Source: Burkholderiales bacterium (GTDB lineage: Bacteria; Pseudomonadota; Gammaproteobacteria; Burkholderiales; Eutrophovitaceae). Taken from it: 63,269 bases of DNA. The notes below the pieces were generated by a model. That model did not search any database. It saw nothing but the letters and a program-made list of their open reading frames with translations, and was not told the DNA's origin. Below are positions 21,606 through 29,919 of the stretch, in pieces. The position numbers and the translations under genes are program-made. Location of the stretch: the NCBI GenBank assembly GCA_030834275.1, contig JAURFP010000004.1:1-63269 (forward strand). Direction: 5' to 3'. Positions within the stretch are counted from its first letter, which is position 1. Each line of letters opens with the position of its first letter.

Positions 21606-22016
21606 TTATTGCCCCGATGCTATTGCAGCAATCCCTACCGAGTTGATACCTGCACCACGAACGCTATCCATTGCATCGATTAACGTGGATAGAGGTACAT
21701 CCTTATCGCCAGCGATAATTACGGCAACCTTACGGTTCTTTTTTAAATCCATCAATTTAGTCGTCAACTCAGAGGACGAGATGGTTTGCCCATTTACAAT
21801 GAATTGATTATCTTTTTTCACTCCCACCGTGATCGTGGCTTCTTTAATCTCCTCGGTGGTCTTCGAGCCAGGTAAGTTCATGTCCACTCCCGTCCCGGCG
21901 ATCATCTTCAGCGATATCACCACAAAGAAAATCAATAAAAACATCATGATGTCAATCATCGGGATGACTTCGACACGCGGTCGATCAGCATCCAGATAAC
22001 TTCTTCTTCTCGTCAT
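21606..22016 (-). CDS. exbD: Biopolymer transporter ExbD/TolR
   Basis: 'VEVIPMIDIMMFLLIFFVV' plus C-terminal periplasmic domain. Confidence 0.92.
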   Translation of the reverse strand: MTRRRSYLDADRPRVEVIPMIDIMMFLLIFFVVISLKMIAGTGVDMNLPGSKTTEEIKEATITVGVKKDNQFIVNGQTISSSELTTKLMDLKKNRKVAVIIAGDKDVPLSTLIDAMDSVRGAGINSVGIAAIASGQ

Positions 22017-22052
22017 AATTTTTGCTCCCGCTAAAAGCAGATGAGATCAGGA

Positions 22053-22706
22053 TTAGGATTCTTTTGAACCACCACCAAAAAATCGATTTAAGAGCATTGT
22101 CTTTATCAAGTCCATTTGGTGCATAGCCAAGCGAGTACGTTTATTGAAATGGTTTAAGAATAAAACTGCGACAATCGCAATCAACAGACCCGCTCCAGTG
22201 GCCACTAGAGCCTCAGCGATACCACCCGTAACCATCTTCGTCGTATTTTCTGTTGAGCCAGCAGTGCCCAATACATCAAACGCATGAACCATTCCAATAA
22301 TGGTTCCAAGTAGCCCCATTAGAGGTGCTAGCGTGACAGACGTATCTAATACCCAGATACTTTTATCAATTTTCGGTAGCTGCCACATAATAGATTCTTC
22401 TAGTTGACGATCCATCGCCTCTGGATTGTCCCGGCGTGATGAAAGCGCAGAGGAGATGAGCGATGACTGAAGCGTGTCAGCATAATGAGATTCGAGCTCA
22501 CGAAGTTGGTTAACGCTCTGATACTCAACTTTTTGAAGATCATGTTCCAGCGCATCTCCGCTTTTTAAAACGCGATGATAGAAATACAGACGCTCGACGA
22601 TTACTGTCAACGTGATCAACAGAAGCAGCCCCATTGCAGGCAGCAACCCCCCAGACATCTTGCTAAAGTGAATGATTGTGTCAACCATCTTCCCATCCCC
22701 CATCAT
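22053..22706 (-). CDS. exbB: MotA/TolQ/ExbB proton channel
   Basis: 'TLAPLMGLLGTIIGMVHAFDVL', 'GGIAEALVATGAGLLIAIVAVLFLNHF'. Confidence 0.92.
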   Translation of the reverse strand: MMGDGKMVDTIIHFSKMSGGLLPAMGLLLLITLTVIVERLYFYHRVLKSGDALEHDLQKVEYQSVNQLRELESHYADTLQSSLISSALSSRRDNPEAMDRQLEESIMWQLPKIDKSIWVLDTSVTLAPLMGLLGTIIGMVHAFDVLGTAGSTENTTKMVTGGIAEALVATGAGLLIAIVAVLFLNHFNKRTRLAMHQMDLIKTMLLNRFFGGGSKES

Positions 22707-22745
22707 TTTTTATTAGATCATTCAAACCAAAAAAATTAATTAGCG

Positions 22746-23780
22746 TTAGCGCGTCGATACAGGTGGATAAAACGGCATTCCGTAGCGCTCAACGATACGT
22801 TTGATCTCCCCCGATTTGAGCATTTCTGCAAAAGCATCATCTATAAATTTTTTAAAATCTATCTCTCTTCTTTTAACAACCCATGCGCTATCCCAACGCA
22901 TCTCGGGTACCGGTACATATCCGTCAGCCATTTCAAATTCCGCCTCTGGGCGATCCAGTTTTGCCTGGGAGATAGCACCCGACCAAATCATGCCCGCATC
23001 AACCTGCCGCTTTATGAGCGCATCGACCACTCGGTAATTCTGAAAAAAAGTCTCGTTCGGAATCGCATGCTCTTGAGCATAATCGCTCATGGGTGAATAA
23101 GCCGGAAGTCCAACCTTAACCCCTAGTTTTTTAATGTCATCCAAGCTCTTTGCTCCTCTTGCAGGGCCTTGTGTCACCAAAACAAACCCGGTACTCATAA
23201 AGGGAGCGGTAAATACCAGGTCACCACGATTCATCTGGTGATCATCATCGCCCGTAATGGTTAAGCCAAGAACAATGTCACAACGTCCGCGGTTGATAGA
23301 CTGATCGTAAGCCCCTCCTGGAGCCCCAGGCCCAAACCGAGTCGACATATTTACCCACATCATCGCTACGTTCCAGTTATGTTTTTTAGCAATGGCGTTC
23401 AAGATTTCTATTTCTAAACCATCAGGCTCGTTTTTCCTCGACGTTCTGGAAAATGGCCAAAACCATCCATCGGCACAGGCTAGGATCGTATTTAATTCCT
23501 TGGTCCGATCCATGGCATTCATCTTCTCCACCTCTCCAGTGACCCCAACAGATCGATAATTTTTATATCCGGCGCGATAAAGAGGGTCAGAAAGCGGTTC
23601 AAACACCTCCGGCTCGATATATCCCATTTTCGGTCCACGGTTTCTACCGTAAACATACTCATCCTCCAACTGAATCGGCTTAGAACCATCCTGGGCGAGG
23701 ACAAACACTGGTAGTTGTGCGAGTATCAGAACTAGAGAAAATAAGGAAATAAATGAGCTTCTCATTGGTATATAAATCAA
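22746..23780 (-). CDS. XoxJ-like periplasmic protein (quinoprotein dehydrogenase-associated, substrate-binding fold)
   Basis: 'LACADGWFWPFSRTSRKNEPDGLEIEILNAIAKKHNW', 'GRCDIVLGLTITGDDDHQMNRGDLVFTAPFMSTGFVLVTQ', 'IKRIVERYGMPFYPP'; paralogous to 59159..60004; signal peptide. Confidence 0.75.
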   Translation of the reverse strand: MIYIPMRSSFISLFSLVLILAQLPVFVLAQDGSKPIQLEDEYVYGRNRGPKMGYIEPEVFEPLSDPLYRAGYKNYRSVGVTGEVEKMNAMDRTKELNTILACADGWFWPFSRTSRKNEPDGLEIEILNAIAKKHNWNVAMMWVNMSTRFGPGAPGGAYDQSINRGRCDIVLGLTITGDDDHQMNRGDLVFTAPFMSTGFVLVTQGPARGAKSLDDIKKLGVKVGLPAYSPMSDYAQEHAIPNETFFQNYRVVDALIKRQVDAGMIWSGAISQAKLDRPEAEFEMADGYVPVPEMRWDSAWVVKRREIDFKKFIDDAFAEMLKSGEIKRIVERYGMPFYPPVSTR

Positions 23781-23938
23781 AGTGGAACAGCTCTTTTGAG
23801 AACCGCCATCAAAAATGGACTTGATCTAAAAATGGTGGATTGATTCATCTATATTTACTTTAAAATCTGACTCTACAGACGTCAAAGTGGATCGATACTA
23901 CACTATTTGATTAAGCAAGTTAATTATCAGAAATCAGA

Positions 23939-24730
23939 ATGTCCAAAGAGATCGAGTCTGCAAAACTCCTAAAGAAGCAGCACAACGAGCGACGAAATTT
24001 TGAGGCGCTTCCCGAGCACCTAAATCCAGTTGACGATAACGAAGCGTATGCAATACAAGATTGTTTATTTGATTTACGCAAAGTTGAGTATGGCGACGTA
24101 GCAGGTTATAAAGTTGCCCTTACCTCCGAAGTCATGCAAACGATGCTGAGTTACCCCTCACCATTCTCCGGTCCACTACACGAGAAACTTATTTACCAAA
24201 ATCCAAAAACTCTACACTCGTCTGAATATGGCCGACTTTGTATCGAGTGTGAGTTAGCGGCGGTTGTAGGTAGCGACATAAAATTTAGAGATACCCCCTA
24301 CTCTGCTCAGGAAATTGAAAGTTATGTAAGCACAATCGCTCCTGCTTTAGAAATAGTAGATGATCGAAATGCGGACTATCAGTCGATCACCGAACTCGTA
24401 AGAACTCTTATCGCAGATAATGCTTGGAATGCCGGAGTAGTAGTGGGTAATCTCACAACGAACTGGCGTGATATCGATATTCGGAATATGTGCGGCACGG
24501 TTAGTATTTGCGGTATCGAAACTGGCGTTGGATTTGGAAGAGATGTCCTTGGCGACCCGATGAATGCGTTGGCTTGGTTAGCAAATAGCATCACGAGTCG
24601 AGGGAAGACGATTGAGGAAGGAATGATTATCATGACCGGGACCATGATTAAAACGCAGTTTGTGGGACCAGGGGATATTCTCGAATTTAATATCCCAGAG
24701 TTGGGTTCCGTAACTGCAAAAATAGACTAA
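23939..24730 (+). CDS. 2-keto-4-pentenoate hydratase / FAH-like family
   Basis: 'GYKVALTSEVMQ', 'IECELAAVVGSDI', 'PALEIVDDR', 'NALAWLANSITSRGKTIEEGMIIMTGT'. Confidence 0.85.
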   Translation: MSKEIESAKLLKKQHNERRNFEALPEHLNPVDDNEAYAIQDCLFDLRKVEYGDVAGYKVALTSEVMQTMLSYPSPFSGPLHEKLIYQNPKTLHSSEYGRLCIECELAAVVGSDIKFRDTPYSAQEIESYVSTIAPALEIVDDRNADYQSITELVRTLIADNAWNAGVVVGNLTTNWRDIDIRNMCGTVSICGIETGVGFGRDVLGDPMNALAWLANSITSRGKTIEEGMIIMTGTMIKTQFVGPGDILEFNIPELGSVTAKID

Positions 24731-24757
24731 ATACATTCATGAGCTGAAGGTGCCAGT

Positions 24758-26404
24758 ATGCCAAGAAAACTAGAAACACTCCTCACCAGTATCCGGAGAT
24801 GGTTTGATATCAATATTCTTGCGATCGCTCGTGAGTTCCAGATAAGTTTTCTGCCGCCACTCATGGTTTATGTCGCTGCCGGGATATCCCCTCTCACGGC
24901 GATCGTAGGTTCGTTCTACGTAAAAGAAAGACTAGGATTGTCCGCGGAGTTTCTAGCGGCGCTAGGATTTTGGGCTATGCTCCCGTGGGCTCTGAAAATG
25001 CCTATCGGACATTTGGTGGACCTTCTTTGGAAAATCAAAAGTGCATTCGTGTATTTAGGTGCGCTAATGATTGCCACCAGTCTGATTATTATGATCGCGC
25101 TTCTCGGATACACAGAAGAAATGACGGCGATCGCTTCCGCAGAGGTATGGTTTATCACGTCGTCCTTGCTGGCTCCAGTTGGTTACGTCTTACAAGATGT
25201 CGTTGCTGACGCGATGACCGTTGAAGCTGTGCCTCGCTTCGACCGAGAGGGGCTGGAGATCGATGAGGCAACAATTCGATCGATGCATACAACGATGCAG
25301 TTACTGGGCAGGCTTGCGATTATCGTTGGAGGTATGTTAGTGGCGATGCTCAATGTCATTATGATGGATGGAGTATCGGCGCTCTCAGAAGCAGGGAAAT
25401 TAGAGGCTTATTTATCGATATATCAAATTGCCCTAGTGATCCCGATTTCATCGGTTATCGGCGTTTTATTGTCAGCGGTTATTCGTCGTAAAAAAATAAA
25501 AACACTTATGCAATCGGGAAAATCAAAAGATGACTCTCTAAGTCTAGTCGAGTTTAAAACAGAAAAAACGGATGTTAATTGGTGGATACTTGGCGGAGGT
25601 CTGGCTTTTGCCATTTTGTCTGTGAGCGTCGGGCTCGCAGATATACCAGCTGCACAGGAAATCATTTTTGTAATTTCCTCAGCAATTATTCTCTTTCTGA
25701 TGTCGATGCTGATGAAGGAATTGTCTAAGGAATCTCGACGTATTTTGATTGGTACTGCAGTTATAATTTTCGCATACCGCATGGTCCCCCTTCCTGGACC
25801 TGGCACCACCTGGTGGGCAATCGATGTCCTTGAATTTGACCAGGCATTTATTGCAAAACTATCCCTGATTGCATCTTTCCTTGCACTCTTCGGAATGATT
25901 ATTTTCCGAAAATTCATGGCCGAGAAATCGATAGCCTACGTGATCGGAGCTTTAGCTATCGTTGGAAGCTTACTGATGCTGCCGGATATCGCGATGTTTT
26001 ATGGATTCCACCACTGGACCGCCAACGCGACGAATGGGATCGTTGATCAGCGCTTTATCGCCGTAATAGATACCGCGATGGAGTCACCCCTCGGACAAAT
26101 CGCGATGGTGCCGATGCTTGCCTGGATAGCAAATTCAGCCCCAACGAAACTCAAAGCAACCTTCTTTGCAGTGATGGCATCGTTTTCAAACCTCGCTCTT
26201 TCGGCAGCGCAGCTGGGAACCAAGTATTTGAATAAAATTTATACGGTTAGTAGAGAGGTTAAAGACTCTGCATCAGGCCTGGTTTCCACACCAGCCGATT
26301 ATTCGGAAGTTGGAGCACTCCTCATCACTGTTGCGATCATAGCCATATCCCTCCCACTTGCATCTATCGCATTTGTCAGATTTATGCGAATGAAGAGTGC
26401 ATAA
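24758..26404 (+). CDS. MFS-type transporter resembling BT1 (folate/biopterin) family
   Basis: About 12 TM; 'LGFWAMLPWALKMPIGHLVDLLW', 'GYVLQDVVADAMTVE'. Confidence 0.7.
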   Translation: MPRKLETLLTSIRRWFDINILAIAREFQISFLPPLMVYVAAGISPLTAIVGSFYVKERLGLSAEFLAALGFWAMLPWALKMPIGHLVDLLWKIKSAFVYLGALMIATSLIIMIALLGYTEEMTAIASAEVWFITSSLLAPVGYVLQDVVADAMTVEAVPRFDREGLEIDEATIRSMHTTMQLLGRLAIIVGGMLVAMLNVIMMDGVSALSEAGKLEAYLSIYQIALVIPISSVIGVLLSAVIRRKKIKTLMQSGKSKDDSLSLVEFKTEKTDVNWWILGGGLAFAILSVSVGLADIPAAQEIIFVISSAIILFLMSMLMKELSKESRRILIGTAVIIFAYRMVPLPGPGTTWWAIDVLEFDQAFIAKLSLIASFLALFGMIIFRKFMAEKSIAYVIGALAIVGSLLMLPDIAMFYGFHHWTANATNGIVDQRFIAVIDTAMESPLGQIAMVPMLAWIANSAPTKLKATFFAVMASFSNLALSAAQLGTKYLNKIYTVSREVKDSASGLVSTPADYSEVGALLITVAIIAISLPLASIAFVRFMRMKSA

Positions 26405-26423
26405 ACTTTAAAGGATGTGAAAA

Positions 26424-26888
26424 ATGTTTAAGTCGATTTCCATTCGGAATACCAAAGCTTTGGAAGCTGTGATCAGTTCGCTTGATGACGGTACTAAAAA
26501 ATATAACGACCTCCGGGTGAGTTTTAACGATAGCAATCTTAAAATCAGCAGGCGTCAGGGACCGGCTATTCTGAGTGGATTCTTTCCGATATTTGTTGGG
26601 ACCCTTAAAATTAAAGATGGAACGACGCTCTTAAACGGCTATTTTCGATTTCATATGATTGCGGTTGGTTTGCTACTCGGCTTTATCGGCTCTTCTTTGA
26701 TTAACCTCTTCAACATACTCGCACAAAATAACGGTGATGCTAGCGTAATTGAGCTTCTTCTTAGCCCGCGAGCACTATTTGAACTACAATTTTCTGGACT
26801 CTGTATTTTGGTGGCGATTTTTGCATGGCTCGGAGGAAAACCCTTCCGACAAAGAATACAGAATTTAATTATTGAAGCGTTCGAATAA
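26424..26888 (+). CDS. Hypothetical membrane protein
   Basis: 154 aa, two hydrophobic segments, 19 nt after the transporter; RBS aaagga. Confidence 0.6.
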   Translation: MFKSISIRNTKALEAVISSLDDGTKKYNDLRVSFNDSNLKISRRQGPAILSGFFPIFVGTLKIKDGTTLLNGYFRFHMIAVGLLLGFIGSSLINLFNILAQNNGDASVIELLLSPRALFELQFSGLCILVAIFAWLGGKPFRQRIQNLIIEAFE

Positions 26889-26900
26889 TTAAGCGCTTAA

Positions 26901-27656
26901 TTATTTTTCAAAACCTCCGACGTACATTCGATTCCACGTCGGGCTGATGATGATCTGATTAACACAGGCATTTTTCGGTAACTCACTTACATACTTAATC
27001 GTGCTTGCCATATCATCGAGTTGAAGCATCCTAGCTCGCTCTTCTTCACTGGGGGGAATGGGTCTCGTATCAAGGATTGGAGTCGCCACCTCACCAGGAC
27101 AAATTGCGCAGGCGCGAATTCCATTCACACCCTCTTCCATATTGATCGTTTCGGTAAGTGCTATAACCCCACTCTTGCTGGCGTTGTAAGCAGCTCCAGT
27201 CAACTTCGTGTGGTAGACCCCCGCCCAAGATGAAACATTAATTATTAGACCATCCGATTGAGCTCTCATTGTCGGCATAACAGAGTGCACCGTATTGAAA
27301 ATGCCATCTAAATTTGCACGGATAACCTTTTGCCATCCCTCTTTACTTTGATTAGCCCAATAACGCTCTGGAACATTCATGCCTGCGCTGTTAACCAAAA
27401 TATCTATCGTTTTAAAGTCCTCGAGGATCTTGCGACTACACGATTCCACCATTTCAACGTTTGTGACATCGAGCGGGATGACACTCGAACTGCCCCCGCG
27501 ATTGCGTATCTCGGATGCTACATCTTCTAATTTTTCAGTTCTTCTTCCAGAGAGAACAACCATCGCTCCGGACTCGCTAAGCGACAACGCAGCAGCCTTC
27601 CCTATTCCAGTTCCAGCTCCCGTGACCCACGCTATTTTTCCAGATAATTTTTTCAT
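26901..27656 (-). CDS. SDR family oxidoreductase
   Basis: 'KIAWVTGAGTGIGKAAAL', 'ILVNSAGMN', 'YNASKSGV'. Confidence 0.9.
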   Translation of the reverse strand: MKKLSGKIAWVTGAGTGIGKAAALSLSESGAMVVLSGRRTEKLEDVASEIRNRGGSSSVIPLDVTNVEMVESCSRKILEDFKTIDILVNSAGMNVPERYWANQSKEGWQKVIRANLDGIFNTVHSVMPTMRAQSDGLIINVSSWAGVYHTKLTGAAYNASKSGVIALTETINMEEGVNGIRACAICPGEVATPILDTRPIPPSEEERARMLQLDDMASTIKYVSELPKNACVNQIIISPTWNRMYVGGFEK

Positions 27657-27670
27657 GCTGTAAGTATTGT

Positions 27671-28606
27671 CTAGAGGTATTTTTTCATTTCTCGCGCGGA
27701 CTCAGAGATCGCATCGTTAGCAGCATCAAGAACTTTTCCCATGAGGTAGAAACCATGAATCATTCCCTCGTAATTCGAAAGCTTGACTCGATTACCCCCT
27801 TCGATCAAAGCCTGCGCATAGCTGACTCCCTCATCTCTGAGGGGATCAAAACCCGCAACAATTACCAAGGCTGGAGGCAAGTTTGAAAGATCACTCTCCA
27901 CAAGAGGTGCGTAACGAATATCTTTCGTATCTTTCTGAGTCCGAAGATATTGCTTAAAAAACCACGTAATCGTTCGTCGTGTAAGCAAATACCCTTCGGA
28001 AAATTCGTGATGGGATCGAGTTTCTGGCTCAGGCGCCACACAAGGATAGACGAGCAATTGGAACCTCAGCTTTGGATATCCCTCGTTTCTCGCCAATAGC
28101 GCTACAACAGCCGCAAGATTACCCCCAGCGCTATCACCACCAACTGCAATACTCGTCACATCGCACCCGATTGAATTTGCATTGTTCGCAACCCATTTGG
28201 TAGCCGTCCAACAGTCCTCAACTGCCGCCGGGAACTTGTGCTCCGGCGCGAGGCGATAATCTACCGACACCACGACCATATCAGCCTCGTTCGCGAGGGC
28301 ACGACACGCTGAATCGTGCGTATCCAGGTCCCCGATTACAAATCCCCCACCGTGAAACCAGACTAAAACTGAAAACAACTCATTTTCTTTGGCTGGACGC
28401 GGCGTGTAAATTCTTATGCTTATAGGGCCACCCGAACCAGGAATTTTTTCATCTCTGGACTGGTAGATATCAATCTCCGGTTTGGCTCTCTGCGTCCTTT
28501 TGACGTATTCGGCACGCGCCTCATCAGGCGTGAGCTGCCACATCTCTGGAGCTCCAGATTTTTGAACCATATCCAGCAATTGTCGAGCTTGAGGATCTAG
28601 CGCCAT
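27671..28606 (-). CDS. Alpha/beta hydrolase (HSL-type esterase/lipase)
   Basis: 'VWFHGGGFVIGDLDTHDSACRALA', 'AVGGDSAGGNLAAVVAL', 'GFDPLRDEG', 'GMIHGFYLM'. Confidence 0.93.
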   Translation of the reverse strand: MALDPQARQLLDMVQKSGAPEMWQLTPDEARAEYVKRTQRAKPEIDIYQSRDEKIPGSGGPISIRIYTPRPAKENELFSVLVWFHGGGFVIGDLDTHDSACRALANEADMVVVSVDYRLAPEHKFPAAVEDCWTATKWVANNANSIGCDVTSIAVGGDSAGGNLAAVVALLARNEGYPKLRFQLLVYPCVAPEPETRSHHEFSEGYLLTRRTITWFFKQYLRTQKDTKDIRYAPLVESDLSNLPPALVIVAGFDPLRDEGVSYAQALIEGGNRVKLSNYEGMIHGFYLMGKVLDAANDAISESAREMKKYL

Positions 28607-28609
28607 ACA

Positions 28610-29020
28610 TTACACCTTTTCATTATCGCGAAATCGCAACTTAAATGTTCCCGTAGCTCTCGCCAGAGTGACGCCTGCTTCATCAGACAGCTCACCCTCA
28701 ACATACAAAAGCGACCGTCCAATTTTTCGGGCCATAGCACTTGATCTCACAAGACCAACAGCAGGTCTTAGAAAGTTAGTCTTCGACTCAATGGTCGTAG
28801 CACCAATTGCGTCCTTGTCGACTGACTTGGCACTCATCCCCATCGCCATATCTAACAAACTCATCACGATCCCACCGTGGGCACTATTCCACGAATTCAG
28901 GTGCTCCTCACGAATTTCTAACGTAATCGTCGCTCGACCGTTTGCCTGCTCCTCAGTTCTGACCCCTAAGTGCTCAGCGAATGGGACATAAATATCAATA
29001 CCAGTTGTAATTTTCTTCAT
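28610..29020 (-). CDS. PaaI-family hotdog thioesterase
   Basis: 'NSAHGGIVMSLLDMAMGMSAKS', 136 aa hotdog pattern. Confidence 0.85.
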   Translation of the reverse strand: MKKITTGIDIYVPFAEHLGVRTEEQANGRATITLEIREEHLNSWNSAHGGIVMSLLDMAMGMSAKSVDKDAIGATTIESKTNFLRPAVGLVRSSAMARKIGRSLLYVEGELSDEAGVTLARATGTFKLRFRDNEKV

Positions 29021-29043
29021 CGACAGTTTTTACTTCGAGGAAA

Positions 29044-29835
29044 TTAAACCGAAACAAAGCCTCCATCAACTGCGATGATCTGCCCGGTAATAAACGCAGA
29101 GGCATCGCTAGCAAGTAACGCGGCAACCCCCTTGAGATCCTCTTCCCCTCCTAATTTCTTCATCGGAGTTGAATTCATAATGTGCTCCTCAGCCCGATCA
29201 ATCATGCCGGCCGACATCTTTGAAGGGAACACTCCCGGCGCAATTGCATTGACCGTGATGTTGTAATGCGCCCATTCTGCTCCTAGAGATCGCGTGAAGT
29301 TCACAACTCCACCTTTACTAGAATTGTAAGCAATTGTCGGCATAAACCCTGGCTCTGTACCAACCAAACCAGCAATCGATGCGATATTAATTATCTTTCC
29401 ATATCTGTTTGGAATCATCGATAATTTTCCAACCTGCTGGCTTAGATAAAAAGGAGCGGTAAGATTGAGATTCACGACCTTATGCCAAGCATCCAGTGGG
29501 TGATCCTCAGCTGGAGAACCCCATGCAGCACCGGCATTGTTGATAAGGATATCGATTTTTTTATGGCGATCGATAATCCCACTCACGAGTGGAGCAGTCG
29601 CTTCTGTATCCTGCAAATCGTTTACGACCGTCTCGGCCTTCACGTTCATACCTCGGAGATGTTCACGAGCCTGATCCAACTCATCTGACTTTCTAGCCGT
29701 TATAACGACCGTAGCTCCTAACTCACCGAGAGCCTCTGCCATCTGCAATCCGAGACCGCGAGAGCCTCCAGTTATCAATGCTACCCTACCATCTAGGTCA
29801 AACAGCTTCTTTAAACTCATTCGTCTTTTCTCCAA
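29044..29835 (-). CDS. SDR family oxidoreductase
   Basis: 'VALITGGSRGLGLQMAEALGELGATVVITAR', 'ILINNAGAAWG', 'YNSSKGGV'; alternative start at 29820. Confidence 0.9.
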   Translation of the reverse strand: MEKRRMSLKKLFDLDGRVALITGGSRGLGLQMAEALGELGATVVITARKSDELDQAREHLRGMNVKAETVVNDLQDTEATAPLVSGIIDRHKKIDILINNAGAAWGSPAEDHPLDAWHKVVNLNLTAPFYLSQQVGKLSMIPNRYGKIINIASIAGLVGTEPGFMPTIAYNSSKGGVVNFTRSLGAEWAHYNITVNAIAPGVFPSKMSAGMIDRAEEHIMNSTPMKKLGGEEDLKGVAALLASDASAFITGQIIAVDGGFVSV

Positions 29836-29919
29836 ACTCCAAATTTATTGATTCTCAATACGTAATTTTATCAAGTGAATTTTTAATGCGTATTGCACTC
29901 CGCTAGGGTGAAAAATTGA

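Noticed and set aside
25423-25917. 164-aa ORF antisense to the BT1-like transporter
   Set aside because: Mirror ORF of a membrane protein; no RBS or motif support.
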